Below are positions 4,342-11,798 of a stretch of 11,798 nt of DNA, piece by piece. Numbering within the stretch: position 1 is the stretch's first letter; every line of letters starts with the position of its first letter. The position numbers and the translations under genes are program-made. The stretch comes from an uncultured Clostridia bacterium (lineage in GTDB: Bacteria > Bacillota > Clostridia > Christensenellales > Aristaeellaceae). Where the stretch lies: the NCBI GenBank assembly GCA_934647145.1, contig CAKUFB010000062.1, positions 1-11,798 on the forward strand, in the 5' to 3' direction. The notes under the pieces were generated by a model. It ran no database searches. It saw only the letters and a program-made list of their open reading frames with translations, and had not been told where the DNA came from.

Positions 4342-6306
4342 TCAGGCTTCGGGCGCGTCCATGTTGAACTCGTCCAGCGCGTCGGAGGGGGTCTCCATCG
4401 CCTCGTCGGTCAGCGCCTCGCGGATGCTCAGGCTGATGCGCTTGGCGTCGGTGTCCACCTTGAGGATCTTGACGCGGATCTCATCGCCCACGTTCACGGC
4501 GTCCTCAACCTTGTCAATGCGCTTGAGGGCGCACTGAGAGATATGCACCATGCCGTCCAGGCCGGGCTCGAGCTCCACAAACGCGCCGTAGGGCACGATG
4601 CGAACCACCTTGCCGGTCACGATGTCGCCCGCCTGATACTTCTCGCCGGCGACGTCCCACGGCTTGGGCTGAGTGGCCTTGTAGCTCAGGGAGATACGGC
4701 CGCGCTCGGGATCCAGCTTGATGATCTTCACGTCGATCTCCTGACCCACGCTGACCACCTCGGAGGGATGGCCCACGCGATGCCAGGACAGATCGGTCAC
4801 GTGTACCAGGCCGTCCACGCCGCCGATGTCCACGAAGGCGCCGAAGCTGGTCAGGCGGCGAACGATGCCCTTGACCACGTCGCCCTCATGCAGTTTTTCC
4901 CAGGCCTCGGCCTTCTTGGCCTCTTCCTCGACCTGCAGAACCGCCTTGCGGGACGCGACGACGCGCTTCTTGGCCTTGTCGATCTCGATGATCTTCAGGT
5001 CCATTTCCTGACCCACGAACTCGTCGATCTTCTCGACGTAGCGCAGGGACAGCAGAGAAGCGGGAATAAACGCACGAATGCCCATCACGTCGGCCAGCAG
5101 ACCGCCCTTGACGGCCTCCTTGCCCACGCCCTTGACGGTCTCCTGGTTGTCGTAAGCGGCCACGATCGCATCCCAGACCTTGCGGTTCACGAGATTGCGC
5201 TGGGAGAGCAGCACATTGCCCTCGCCGTCGTTGACCTTCACAACTTCCACTTCGATCTCGTCGTCGATCTTGACATCCGTAGAGGAGAGGTCGCACTTCT
5301 TGACCAGACCGTCGGCCTTATAGCCCACGTTGACGCACACTTCGTCGTCGGTAATCTGCACAACCTTGCCGGTCACGGTCTGGCCGGGACGCAGCTGTAC
5401 CAGGGTCTTCTCGAAATCCTTCATGAAATCGGAATCGCTGGTCTCCTGAAGTTCAACCTGTTCCTGTTTTTCGATGTCGCTCATTCGTGCAACAACCTCC
5501 TTAAATGTACCGTCGGGCGTTGAAGCGCCGGCGGTAATGCCTATCCGATCCCGCGGGAGAAGCGGAATGCCTTCCAGCTCCCGGGCGGTTTCGACAAGAA
5601 AAGTACGCGGACACGCGGCCTGGCAGAGCTCCAGCAGCCTCCTGGTATTGGAGCTGTTTCGCCCGCCCACCACCAGCATGACATCGACGCGGCTCGCGAT
5701 GTCGACCGCCTCGCGCTGACGGCGCTCGGTGGTCGGGCAGATGGTATGGCGTATGTCCAGATCGGCGACGCGCTCCCCGAGCCGTTCGTGCAGGGACTGA
5801 ACCCGGCCAACCTCGGCCGTGGTCTGCGAAACCACGACGGCGCGCGCGACCTCACCCGGCGCAGGCAGATCAGACTCGCTCTCAAGCGGCCTGCCCATCC
5901 CGCGCGACCAGCCCAGTATGCCCTGAACCTCCGGGTGCGTTTTATCGCCGATGACGTAGATCGGTACGCCCCTTTCGCCGGCCTCGTCGGCGATTGCGTG
6001 AATGCGCTTCACAAAGGGACAGGTCTCGTCTATCACATGGGACGCCCGCGCTTCCAGCTCGCTCATGACCTCGCGGCCCACGCCGTGGGTTCGGATCATG
6101 ACCGTCGCGCCGGGAGGCAGCGCGCCGGGCGTATCGACGGGCAGCGCGCCGCGATCCTTCAGCTGGGCGACCATCTGCGGATTGTGGATGATTTCGCCGA
6201 GCGTATAGACCGTGTCGCCGGCTAAGAGCATCGCCTCCAGCTCCCCTACGGCGCGTCTCACGCCGAAGCAGAAGCCGGCGCTTTCAGCCGCCAGGACTCG
6301 CCCCAT
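4342..6306 (-). CDS. ispH: Bifunctional 4-hydroxy-3-methylbut-2-enyl diphosphate reductase (IspH) / S1-domain RNA-binding protein
   Basis: A 654-residue fusion. Residues 1-274 are IspH, the [4Fe-4S] enzyme that makes IPP and DMAPP in the last MEP-pathway step. It has the cluster cysteines C13 (GFCFGV), C96 (DETCPFVK) and C190 (TICPTTERRQ), the histidines H41, H74 and H124 with E126 (THPE), and the closing ASTPD (261-265). Residues about 300-630 hold four S1 RNA-binding domains starting near 308, 389, 474 and 559; the last two are the most canonical (TSFGAFVDIGGVDGLVHVTDLSW, PYGAFVELEPGLDGMVHISQ). An acidic tail ends the protein. Such IspH-S1 fusions are known in Clostridia. The start ATG 6306 has AGGAAGG upstream on the minus strand. 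Odd point: a full AAGGAGGT lies ten bases before codon M275 at the domain junction, see separate entry. The gene is divergent from murG; its isoprenoid product feeds the undecaprenyl carrier used by MurG and UppP. Confidence 0.95.
   Translation of the reverse strand: MGRVLAAESAGFCFGVRRAVGELEAMLLAGDTVYTLGEIIHNPQMVAQLKDRGALPVDTPGALPPGATVMIRTHGVGREVMSELEARASHVIDETCPFVKRIHAIADEAGERGVPIYVIGDKTHPEVQGILGWSRGMGRPLESESDLPAPGEVARAVVVSQTTAEVGRVQSLHERLGERVADLDIRHTICPTTERRQREAVDIASRVDVMLVVGGRNSSNTRRLLELCQAACPRTFLVETARELEGIPLLPRDRIGITAGASTPDGTFKEVVARMSDIEKQEQVELQETSDSDFMKDFEKTLVQLRPGQTVTGKVVQITDDEVCVNVGYKADGLVKKCDLSSTDVKIDDEIEVEVVKVNDGEGNVLLSQRNLVNRKVWDAIVAAYDNQETVKGVGKEAVKGGLLADVMGIRAFIPASLLSLRYVEKIDEFVGQEMDLKIIEIDKAKKRVVASRKAVLQVEEEAKKAEAWEKLHEGDVVKGIVRRLTSFGAFVDIGGVDGLVHVTDLSWHRVGHPSEVVSVGQEIDVKIIKLDPERGRISLSYKATQPKPWDVAGEKYQAGDIVTGKVVRIVPYGAFVELEPGLDGMVHISQCALKRIDKVEDAVNVGDEIRVKILKVDTDAKRISLSIREALTDEAMETPSDALDEFNMDAPEA
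5482..5502 (-). promoter_or_regulatory. Internal ribosome binding site and ATG at the IspH/S1 junction
   Basis: On the minus strand 5502-5496 read AAGGAGG and the next base is T, extending the match to the 16S tail. After ten more bases comes ATG (5484-5482), codon 275 of the fusion. It would start a 380-residue protein beginning MSDIEKQEQVELQ that contains exactly the four S1 domains. The bases also encode FKEVV, conserved at the IspH C-terminus, so part of the match could be coding constraint. Independent initiation is an inference. Confidence 0.5.
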
Positions 6307-6543
6307 ACATATATACCTTCCTGTAACCGATTCTACGGGCTAATATTTCTGTCTTCCTTCGTCAATTCCTGCCGGATTTTTCGCTTTTCATGAACGTTTA
6401 ACGCATTCGTGAAATCTGCTCACATCACACGATTTATCCTTATCCTGCCCATCTTTTTACAGCATCTAAACCCATCCCGGGCGGCATATGCTTATAATGA
6501 TGCATAATGCCCTGACGATGGCGGCGCAGGAGGGATGTATTAT
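6307..6543. promoter_or_regulatory. Divergent ispH / murG control region
   Basis: This 237-base gap between divergent genes is more AT-rich than its surroundings, as a promoter region should be. Towards murG, TATAAT lies at 6493-6498 with no good -35 at 17 bases. The murG ribosome site AGGAGGG is at 6528-6534. Towards ispH, candidates on the minus strand are TTGACG (6365-6360) and TAGAAT (6335-6330), but their 24-base spacing is too long for a standard pair. I see no operator or riboswitch. Confidence 0.4.
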
Positions 6544-7617
6544 ATGAAACGAATTATTCTGACCGGGGGCGGCACGGCGGGACATGTCACGCCCAATCTG
6601 GCTCTGATCGCGGCTCTTCGCAGGGAGGGCTGGGAGATTCACTATATCGGCACGGCGAACGGCATGGAGCGCGGCCTGATCGAGCCGCTGGACGGCGTAA
6701 CCTACCACGCGATCAAAAGCGGCAAGCTGCGCCGCTACTTCGACCTAAAAAACTTCACCGACCCGTTCCGGGTGCTGGCGGGCGCGTTCCAGGCGGCGTC
6801 GCTCATGCGACAGATCAGGCCCGACGTCGTGTTTTCCAAGGGCGGCTTCGTGTCGGTGCCGGTGGTGTACGGCGCGTGGCTGCACCATGTGCCGGTGCTG
6901 CTGCACGAGTCGGACATGACTCCCGGCCTGGCCAACAGGCTGTCCGCCCCGCTGGCGGTCAAGGTCTGCTGCACCTTCCCCGAGGCGGCGGCGCGCATCG
7001 GCAAAAAGGGCGTGGTGACCGGCACGCCGCTGCGCACCGACCTGTTTTCCGGCCGGTATGAGGACGGCCTGAAGCGCTTCGGCTTCACAGACTCCCGCCC
7101 GGTGCTGATGGTCACCGGCGGCTCCTCGGGCGCGCAGGCCATCAACGCGGCGCTTCGCAAGGCGCTCCCCGCGCTGACCGAGTGCTTCCAGGTGCTGCAC
7201 CTGTGCGGCAAGGGCAACCTGTCCGCCGACTTCGAGGGCGCGCCCAACTATCGCCAGGTCGAGTACCTGAACGACGAGATGAAGGACGCGTACGCCTGCG
7301 CCAGCGTCGTCATCTCCCGCGCCGGCTCCAACACCGTCTGCGAGCTGCTGGCCCTCAAAAAGCCCATGCTGCTCATCCCCTATCCCAAAGAGGCCAGCCG
7401 GGGCGACCAGATCCTCAACGCCCGCTCCTTCGAGAGCCGCAAGCTGGCGCACGTGCTCATGCAGGAGGATATGACCCCCGAGACGCTCACCGCCGCCGTC
7501 ATCGACACCTACAAGGATCGCGGCGCGCTGATCGACAACATGGAGCGCGAGACCTCCGCCGACGGCGTGAAGAACGTCATGGCGCTCATCCACAAGTACG
7601 CCCGCCCCTACAAATGA
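6544..7617 (+). CDS. murG: UDP-N-acetylglucosamine--N-acetylmuramyl-(pentapeptide) pyrophosphoryl-undecaprenol N-acetylglucosamine transferase
   Basis: A 357-residue GT-B glycosyltransferase that adds GlcNAc to lipid I to form lipid II on the inner face of the membrane. The N-terminal glycine loop GGGTAGHVTP covers residues 8-17 and HESDMTPGLANR lies at 121-132. The C-terminal domain opens with GGSSGAQAIN (192-201), followed by SRAGSNTVCELLALKKP (258-274) and the UDP-GlcNAc site with GDQILNA (287-293). The usual HQ of the last motif is DQ here. Length is normal for the family. I chose ATG 6544: AGGAGGG (6528-6534) is nine bases upstream, whereas an in-frame ATG at 6535 would touch it. No other mur genes are adjacent. 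The nearby uppP recycles the same lipid carrier. Confidence 0.93.
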   Translation: MKRIILTGGGTAGHVTPNLALIAALRREGWEIHYIGTANGMERGLIEPLDGVTYHAIKSGKLRRYFDLKNFTDPFRVLAGAFQAASLMRQIRPDVVFSKGGFVSVPVVYGAWLHHVPVLLHESDMTPGLANRLSAPLAVKVCCTFPEAAARIGKKGVVTGTPLRTDLFSGRYEDGLKRFGFTDSRPVLMVTGGSSGAQAINAALRKALPALTECFQVLHLCGKGNLSADFEGAPNYRQVEYLNDEMKDAYACASVVISRAGSNTVCELLALKKPMLLIPYPKEASRGDQILNARSFESRKLAHVLMQEDMTPETLTAAVIDTYKDRGALIDNMERETSADGVKNVMALIHKYARPYK

Positions 7618-7646
7618 ATCTTTACCGGGCGGCGCGCCGATTTGAT

Positions 7647-7675
7647 TTGACAAACGCGCGAAAGTATCCTATAAT
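7647..7675 (+). promoter_or_regulatory. Consensus sigma-A promoter of the leuS leader
   Basis: TTGACA (7647-7652) and TATAAT (7670-7675) are both perfect consensus hexamers separated by 17 bases. Transcription should start near 7682, just before the T-box stem I. It begins 29 bases after the murG stop. Confidence 0.9.
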
Positions 7676-7689
7676 ATGAGCCATAGCAA

Positions 7690-7909
7690 TCCATCGCCGC
7701 GATGAAGGGAACCAGTAGGAAAGCCTTCCTGCCCACAGAGAGCCGCCGGACGCTGCGAGGCGGCGCAGGCGCTTTCCGAACTCAGCCCCGAGCGGCTTCG
7801 GCCAGCCCCCGTTACCGGGCCTCAAGCGGGTCGCGAAGGCGGCCAACAAGAGTGGTACCGCGAAAGGTTGACGCCTTCCGTCTCTTCGGGGACGGAGGGC
7901 TTTTTCTTT
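7690..7909 (+). ncRNA. T-box riboswitch, leucine-specific
   Basis: Stem I is closed by GCCGC (7696-7700) and GCGGC (7792-7796). The expected stem I marks follow: GATGAAGGGAACCAGTA (7701-7717) and AGAGAGCCG (7737-7745). The specifier region GAACTCAGCCCCGAG (7778-7792) gives CTC (7781-7783), a leucine codon. The T-box core AAGAGTGGTACCGCG lies at 7848-7862; its bulge TGGT (7853-7856) would pair with the ACCA end of a tRNA with discriminator A, as expected for tRNA-Leu. A terminator follows. Uncharged tRNA-Leu should stabilise the antiterminator and switch on leuS and uppP. Confidence 0.93.
7873..7909 (+). terminator. T-box regulated intrinsic terminator
   Basis: GCCTTCCGTC (7873-7882) pairs with GACGGAGGGC (7891-7900), with one G-T pair. 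The stem extends by two pairs to a TTCG tetraloop, and TTTTTCTTT (7901-7909) follows. The left arm immediately follows the T-box core, so terminator and antiterminator are mutually exclusive. Confidence 0.92.
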
Positions 7910-7922
7910 CCGGGCCGGGTAA

Positions 7923-8019
7923 AACCCCACCGCCCGCCTTGCGGGCGCCTCCCCTTTCATGGGAGGCTCGGTAAGGCGCCCCTGAAAGGGGAGCTGTCGC
8001 CGCAGGCGACTGAGGGGTT
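7923..8019. repeat. Palindromic element, family P, copy 2 (97 bp) inside the leuS leader
   Basis: The outer ends are AACCCCACCGCC and GGCGACTGAGGGGTT. The perfect 11-bp inverted pair CTCCCCTTTCA / TGAAAGGGGAG is shared with the copy at 1968-2079, as is AGCTGTCGCC...GGCGACTGAGGGG near the right end. Interior bases differ: CCGCCCGCCTTGCGGGCG here replaces CGTCCGCTTCGCGGC on the left arm. It lies between the T-box terminator and the leuS ribosome binding site, so it is part of the leuS mRNA 5' untranslated region. Confidence 0.78.
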
Positions 8020-8092
8020 CACCCGCCGCGCCGCAAATTCAGCCCGTACACAGTCATCCGAACATCCCCACATCAAAGGAGTGAATCATCTC

Positions 8093-10507
8093 ATGAAGGA
8101 AATCCCGCAGTACAATCCGGCGCAGATCGAAAAAAAGTGGCAGGCGCACTGGGATGAAACCGGCGTGCTCAACGCCTCGAGCGACCATTCCATGCCCAAG
8201 TACTATCCCCTGATCGAGTTCCCCTATCCCTCCGGTCAGGGCCTGCACGTGGGCCATCCCCGCTCCAACACCGCCATGGACATCATCGCCCGCAAGCGCC
8301 GCATGGAGGGCTACAACGTGCTCTTCCCCATCGGCTACGACGCGTTCGGTCTGCCCACCGAGAACTTCGCCATCAAGAACCACGTACACCCCGCCGTGGT
8401 CACCAGGCAGAATATCGACCACTTCCGCGAGCAGCTCAAGCGCCTGGGCTTCTCCTTCGACTACACCCGCGAGGTCAACACCACCGATCCCAAATACTAC
8501 AAGTGGACGCAGTGGATTTTCCTCAAGCTGTTTGAGCACGGCCTGGCCTACAAAAGCGAGATGCCGATCAACTGGTGCCCCAGCTGCAAGTGCGGCCTGG
8601 CCAACGAGGAGGTCGTGGGCGGCGTGTGCGAGCGCTGCGGCAGCGAGGTCGTGCGCAGGGTCAAGAGCCAGTGGATGCTGAAGATCACCGCCTACGCCCA
8701 GAAGCTGATCGACGGCCTGGAGGACGTGGACTTCATCGACCGCGTCAAGACCCAGCAGCTCAACTGGATCGGCCGCAGCGAGGGCGCGGAGGTCGACTTC
8801 ACCCTGTCCTCCGGCGACAAGCTGACCGTCTACACCACCCGCCCGGACACGCTCTTCGGCGCGACCTACATGGTCATCTCGCCCGAGCATCCGATCCTCG
8901 AGCAGCGCAGGGAGCAGATCACCAACTATGACGCGGTCGTCGCCTATCGCGAGGCGGCCGCCCGCAAGTCCGACTTCGAGCGCACCGAGATGAATAAGGA
9001 CAAGACCGGCGTGCGCCTGGAGGGCATCACCGCCGCCAACCCGGTCACCGGCACGCAGATCCCCGTGTGGGTGTCCGACTACGTGCTCATGAGCTACGGC
9101 ACCGGCGCGATCATGGCCGTGCCCGCCCACGACGAGCGCGACTACGCCTTCGCGAAGAAGTTCGGCATCCCCATGATCGAGGTGGTCGCCGGCGGCGACA
9201 TCTCGAAGGAAGCCTATACCGACATCCAGGACGGCGTGATGGTCAACTCGGGCTTCCTCAACGGCCTGAAGGTGGCCGAGGCCAAAAAGACCATCACCGA
9301 GTGGCTCGCCGAGCAGGGCCTGGGCAAGAAAAAGGTCAACTTCAAGCTGCGCGACTGGGTGTTCTCCCGCCAGAGGTACTGGGGCGAGCCCATCCCGCTG
9401 GTCAGGTGCGAGAAGTGCGGCTGGGTGCCGGTTCCCTATGACCAGCTGCCCGTGACGCTGCCCAACGTGGAGCACTACGAGCCCACCGACGACGGCGAGT
9501 CCCCGCTCTCCCGCATCCCCGAGTGGGTCAACACCACCTGCCCGCACTGCGGCGGCCCCGCCAGACGCGAAACCGATACCATGCCCCAGTGGGCCGGCTC
9601 CAGCTGGTACTTCCTGCGCTATATCGACCCGCACAACGACAACGAGCTGGCCTCGATGGAGGAGCTCAAGTACTGGCTGCCGGTTGACTGGTACAACGGC
9701 GGCATGGAGCACACCACGCTGCACCTGCTCTATAGCCGCTTCTGGCACAGGTTCCTGTACGACATCGGCGTGGTGCCCACGCCCGAACCCTACAAAAAGC
9801 GCACCAGTCACGGCATGATCCTGGGCGCGAACGGCGAAAAGATGTCCAAGTCCCGCGGCAACGTCATCAATCCCGACGACGTGGTGGACGAGCTGGGCGC
9901 GGACGCCTTCCGCATGTACGAGATGTTCATGGGCGCGTTCGACCAGGCCATCCCGTGGTCGACCGAGGGCGCGCGCGGCTGCCGCAAGTTCCTCGACCGC
10001 GTGTGGCGCCTGATGGAGGTCATGACCGACGAGGAGGGCGTCCGCGACGACATGGCCTACGACCTGCACACCGCCATCAAGAAGGTGGGCGAGGACTACG
10101 AGCGCATGAAGTTCAACACCGCCATCGCGGCGATGATGTCGCTGGTCAACGCCTTCTACGCCAAGGGCAGTATTTCCCGCGGCGAGATGAAGGCGCTCAT
10201 CCAGCTGCTCAACCCGGTCGCCCCCCACATCACCGAGGAAATCAACCAGCTTTGCGCCTTCGGCCCCGAGCTGGTGCGCGAGAAGTGGCCCGAGTACGAC
10301 GCGAGCAAGCTGACCAAGGCCACCGTCGAGATCGCGCTGCAGGTCTGCGGCAAGGTGCGCGGGCGCATGGAGGTGCCCTCCGACCTGACCCGCGAAACGG
10401 CCGACGAGTACTTCGGGAGCTGCGAGCAGATCCAGAAGCTGGCCGCCGGCAAACCCATCCGCAAGCTGATCTTCGTACCCGGCCGCCTGGTAAACCTGGT
10501 GGTCTGA
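8093..10507 (+). CDS. leuS: Leucyl-tRNA synthetase
   Basis: An 804-residue class I aminoacyl-tRNA synthetase that charges tRNA-Leu; this is the usual bacterial length. The ATP-site HIGH motif is HVGH (52-55), and KMSKS lies at 583-587. The editing domain shows TTRPDT (248-253) and [15 protein letters not shown] (336-350), where D347 is the conserved editing aspartate, so proofreading looks intact. Zinc-type cysteines are C162, C165, C167, C179 and C182, with further pairs in RCEKCGW and TCPHCGG. I chose ATG 8093, with AAAGGAG at 8075-8081. The frame is open further upstream to 7868, but that stretch is the terminator and the P repeat. It is controlled by the T-box leader and is followed 15 bases later by uppP. 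Confidence 0.97.
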   Translation: MKEIPQYNPAQIEKKWQAHWDETGVLNASSDHSMPKYYPLIEFPYPSGQGLHVGHPRSNTAMDIIARKRRMEGYNVLFPIGYDAFGLPTENFAIKNHVHPAVVTRQNIDHFREQLKRLGFSFDYTREVNTTDPKYYKWTQWIFLKLFEHGLAYKSEMPINWCPSCKCGLANEEVVGGVCERCGSEVVRRVKSQWMLKITAYAQKLIDGLEDVDFIDRVKTQQLNWIGRSEGAEVDFTLSSGDKLTVYTTRPDTLFGATYMVISPEHPILEQRREQITNYDAVVAYREAAARKSDFERTEMNKDKTGVRLEGITAANPVTGTQIPVWVSDYVLMSYGTGAIMAVPAHDERDYAFAKKFGIPMIEVVAGGDISKEAYTDIQDGVMVNSGFLNGLKVAEAKKTITEWLAEQGLGKKKVNFKLRDWVFSRQRYWGEPIPLVRCEKCGWVPVPYDQLPVTLPNVEHYEPTDDGESPLSRIPEWVNTTCPHCGGPARRETDTMPQWAGSSWYFLRYIDPHNDNELASMEELKYWLPVDWYNGGMEHTTLHLLYSRFWHRFLYDIGVVPTPEPYKKRTSHGMILGANGEKMSKSRGNVINPDDVVDELGADAFRMYEMFMGAFDQAIPWSTEGARGCRKFLDRVWRLMEVMTDEEGVRDDMAYDLHTAIKKVGEDYERMKFNTAIAAMMSLVNAFYAKGSISRGEMKALIQLLNPVAPHITEEINQLCAFGPELVREKWPEYDASKLTKATVEIALQVCGKVRGRMEVPSDLTRETADEYFGSCEQIQKLAAGKPIRKLIFVPGRLVNLVV

Positions 10508-10522
10508 GCACAGGTGAACGGC

Positions 10523-11347
10523 ATGAATCTCAAACAGTCCATTTTACTGGGTCTTCTGCAGGGCGTGGCGGAGTTTCTGCCCATCAGCTCCTCGGGTCAC
10601 ATCGAGCTTCTCAAGGGCGCGATGGGGCTCGAGGGCGTCCCCCTGCTGCTTGAAACCTTCCTGCATCTGGGCACGCTGCTGGTCGTCTGCGTCATGTACT
10701 GCAAACGCATCTTCCGCATGCTGCGCCACCCGATCAAATCTGACCTCAAGTGGCTGATCGTGGCCACCCTGCCCGCTGTGGCGGCGGTGCTGCTGCTGGG
10801 CGACGCGCTGGACGCGCTCTTCGGCGGCTGGCATCTGGGCGTGTGCTTCCTGATTACCTGCGTGGTGCTGCTCGTGGGCGAGGCGGGACACATGCTGCGC
10901 GACGAAAAGCACAAGAAGGTCAACTGCTTCGACGCGCTCGCCATGGGACTTATGCAGGCGCTGGCGATCATACCGGGCGTTTCCCGCCTGGGCTGCACCA
11001 TCTCCGGCGGCCTGTGCACCGGCCTGACCCGCCGCCGCGCGGTGGACTTCTCCTTCCTGATGTCCATACCCGCCGTGCTGGGCAGTCTGGCGCTCAACCT
11101 CAAGGACATTTACGACCAGGCGCAGGCGGCCGGCGTCACCTTTTCCTCCCAGTTTTCGCAGGGCGTCCAGGCGCTGGGCGGCTACACCCCGGTGCTGGCC
11201 TGCGTGCTGACGGCCGCGGCGGTGGGCTTCGCCTCCATCAGCCTGTGCCGCCTGGTCATCCGCAAGTTCGGCCTGAAGATCTTCGCCTTCTACACCGGCG
11301 CGCTGGGCCTGATCCTGATCGCCCGGCATCTGCTCGGCGCAGGCTGA
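10523..11347 (+). CDS. uppP: Undecaprenyl-diphosphatase
   Basis: A 274-residue integral membrane enzyme that dephosphorylates undecaprenyl diphosphate to regenerate the lipid carrier for cell wall synthesis; loss of the pyrophosphate pool also gives bacitracin tolerance, hence the name bacA. The first motif is QGVAEFLPISSSGH (13-26), with E17 and H26. The second is PGVSRLGCTISGG (151-163), keeping S154, R155 and T159 of the family PGxSRSxxT; the serine after R is Leu156 here. Several hydrophobic spans run through the rest. I chose ATG 10523 with AGGTGA five bases upstream; a GTG at 10514 is in frame but lacks a site. It is almost certainly cotranscribed with leuS. Its TGA stop lies within the GCAGGCTGAGCC motif at the edge of an R repeat. 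Confidence 0.95.
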   Translation: MNLKQSILLGLLQGVAEFLPISSSGHIELLKGAMGLEGVPLLLETFLHLGTLLVVCVMYCKRIFRMLRHPIKSDLKWLIVATLPAVAAVLLLGDALDALFGGWHLGVCFLITCVVLLVGEAGHMLRDEKHKKVNCFDALAMGLMQALAIIPGVSRLGCTISGGLCTGLTRRRAVDFSFLMSIPAVLGSLALNLKDIYDQAQAAGVTFSSQFSQGVQALGGYTPVLACVLTAAAVGFASISLCRLVIRKFGLKIFAFYTGALGLILIARHLLGAG

Positions 11348-11407
11348 GCCGGGCAGTGCCCGGTTCCACTTGCTGCCGCGCATTCTATCGACGACTGTCG
11401 GCCGCCA
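11340..11407 (+). repeat. Composite hairpin repeat, family R, copy R4a (truncated)
   Basis: A CCGGGC-AGT-GCCCGG hairpin (11349-11363) is followed by TTCCACTTGCTGCCGCG, CATTCTATCGACGAC and GGCCGCCA. It stops there, where the 11-base loop of the second hairpin should begin. The next unit starts immediately, so R4a and R4b form a tandem with a 59-base spacing between their first hairpins. Its left edge overlaps the last codons and stop of uppP. Confidence 0.75.
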
Positions 11408-11515
11408 CCGGGCAGGGCCCGGTTCCACTTGCTACCGCCAATTCTATCGACGACTATCAGCCGCCATATATTGAAGCGGCCGAAGTCTCCGGATTTCCAG
11501 AATTCTCTGGAAATC
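11408..11515 (+). repeat. Composite hairpin repeat, family R, copy R4b
   Basis: CCGGGC-AGG-GCCCGG (11408-11422) is followed by TTCCACTTGCTACCGCC and ATTCTATCGACGAC. A short GCCGC/GCGGC stem (11460-11464, 11476-11480) then encloses the 11-base loop CATATATTGAA. A perfect 10-bp hairpin, GATTTCCAGA-ATTC-TCTGGAAATC (11492-11515), ends the copy. Its tail around GAATTC resembles that of R1 read in the same orientation. Confidence 0.78.
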
Positions 11516-11798
11516 GCTTGTCGGCGCCGCCTCCGCGAACCCCGCTTGAATAGCGTCTGCTGAAGTTGTGCGAATCCCCGCACGGGGAACGCCGAGCCGC
11601 GGCGGCTGCGCCGCCGCGGCTCGGCTAAGCGGGGAGGGCGGCCTGAACGGCGCGCGCCTCCCCGCACCCCACCCACGGGCCTTACGGCCCGCAAGGAAGC
11701 GATTCCCTATGGGGAATCGCACAGCTTGTCAAAAAAGGTTTTGACAAGCTGGTGGACGGGGAAGCAAGCTCCCCCGCCACTGCCACCCTCACCAGTTT
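11516..11798. repeat. Gene-free right end with a run of perfect hairpins
   Basis: I see no credible gene here. Four perfect hairpins occur: a 16-bp stem with loop TGC (11591-11606 / 11610-11625), CGGGCC-TTAC-GGCCCG (11676-11691), GCGATTCCC-TATG-GGGAATCGC (11699-11720), and CAGCTTGTCAAAA-AAGG-TTTTGACAAGCTG (11722-11751). All loops are three or four bases. None is followed by a T-run, though the last has A/T pairs at its apex like the hairpin at 4155-4195. Confidence 0.6.

Noticed and set aside
4270..5523. 417-codon plus-strand frame
   Set aside because: Antisense to the S1 domains; its His/Leu/Asp-rich composition is a mirror of the S1 codons.
7868..8092. Upstream extension of leuS in frame
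   Set aside because: The stretch is the T-box terminator and the P repeat. LeuRS homology starts at 8093, which has its own ribosome site.
8054..10228. 724-codon minus-strand frame
   Set aside because: Antisense to leuS, which has all synthetase motifs. The frame stays open only because of GC-biased third positions.
10544..11428. 294-codon minus-strand frame
   Set aside because: Antisense to uppP, with Gln/His/Ala-rich mirror composition and no motif.

Overview
This window is GC-rich chromosomal DNA from a bacterium, most likely a gut-type Clostridia (Firmicutes/Bacillota). Four things point that way: a fused IspH + ribosomal protein S1 gene, a T-box leader in front of leuS, strong AAGGAGG ribosome binding sites, and dispersed palindromic intergenic repeats. 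The genus cannot be told from the sequence alone.

Left part (1-4101): two carbohydrate-active enzymes on the minus strand, an (alpha/alpha)6-barrel glycoside hydrolase (138-1628) and a five-bladed beta-propeller glycosidase or phosphorylase (2258-3157). A divergent AraC-type regulator (3271-4101) probably controls them. The 0.63 kb between the two enzymes holds no gene. It is packed with repeats: two copies of a composite hairpin repeat (family R), a 112-bp palindromic element (family P), a 46-bp tandem duplication and further hairpins. Another R copy forms the 3' end of the first glycosidase and supplies its last two dozen codons and its stop.

Middle (4102-6543): a convergent intergenic region with two perfect short-loop hairpins and a probable terminator, then the ispH-S1 fusion on the minus strand. 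Inside the fusion a strong Shine-Dalgarno and an ATG sit exactly at the domain junction, which suggests a separately translated S1 protein.

Right part (6544-11347): murG, then a consensus sigma-A promoter, a complete leucine T-box riboswitch with terminator, a second P element inserted in the leader, leuS, and uppP 15 bases after leuS. MurG and UppP both act in the lipid II / undecaprenyl carrier cycle. The layout places uppP under leucyl-tRNA control. The window ends with about 450 bp of non-coding DNA holding two more R units and a run of perfect hairpins.

The most unusual feature is family R. Its units combine a hairpin (usually with an AGG or AGT loop), a conserved CCACTTGCTGCCG-like core, a TCTCGACGA-like core, and a second hairpin. 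The second hairpin keeps an 11-base loop (CATAAATTGGA-like) while its stem sequence differs completely between copies yet stays perfectly paired. That is covariation visible inside a single window. I do not recognise it as a described family.
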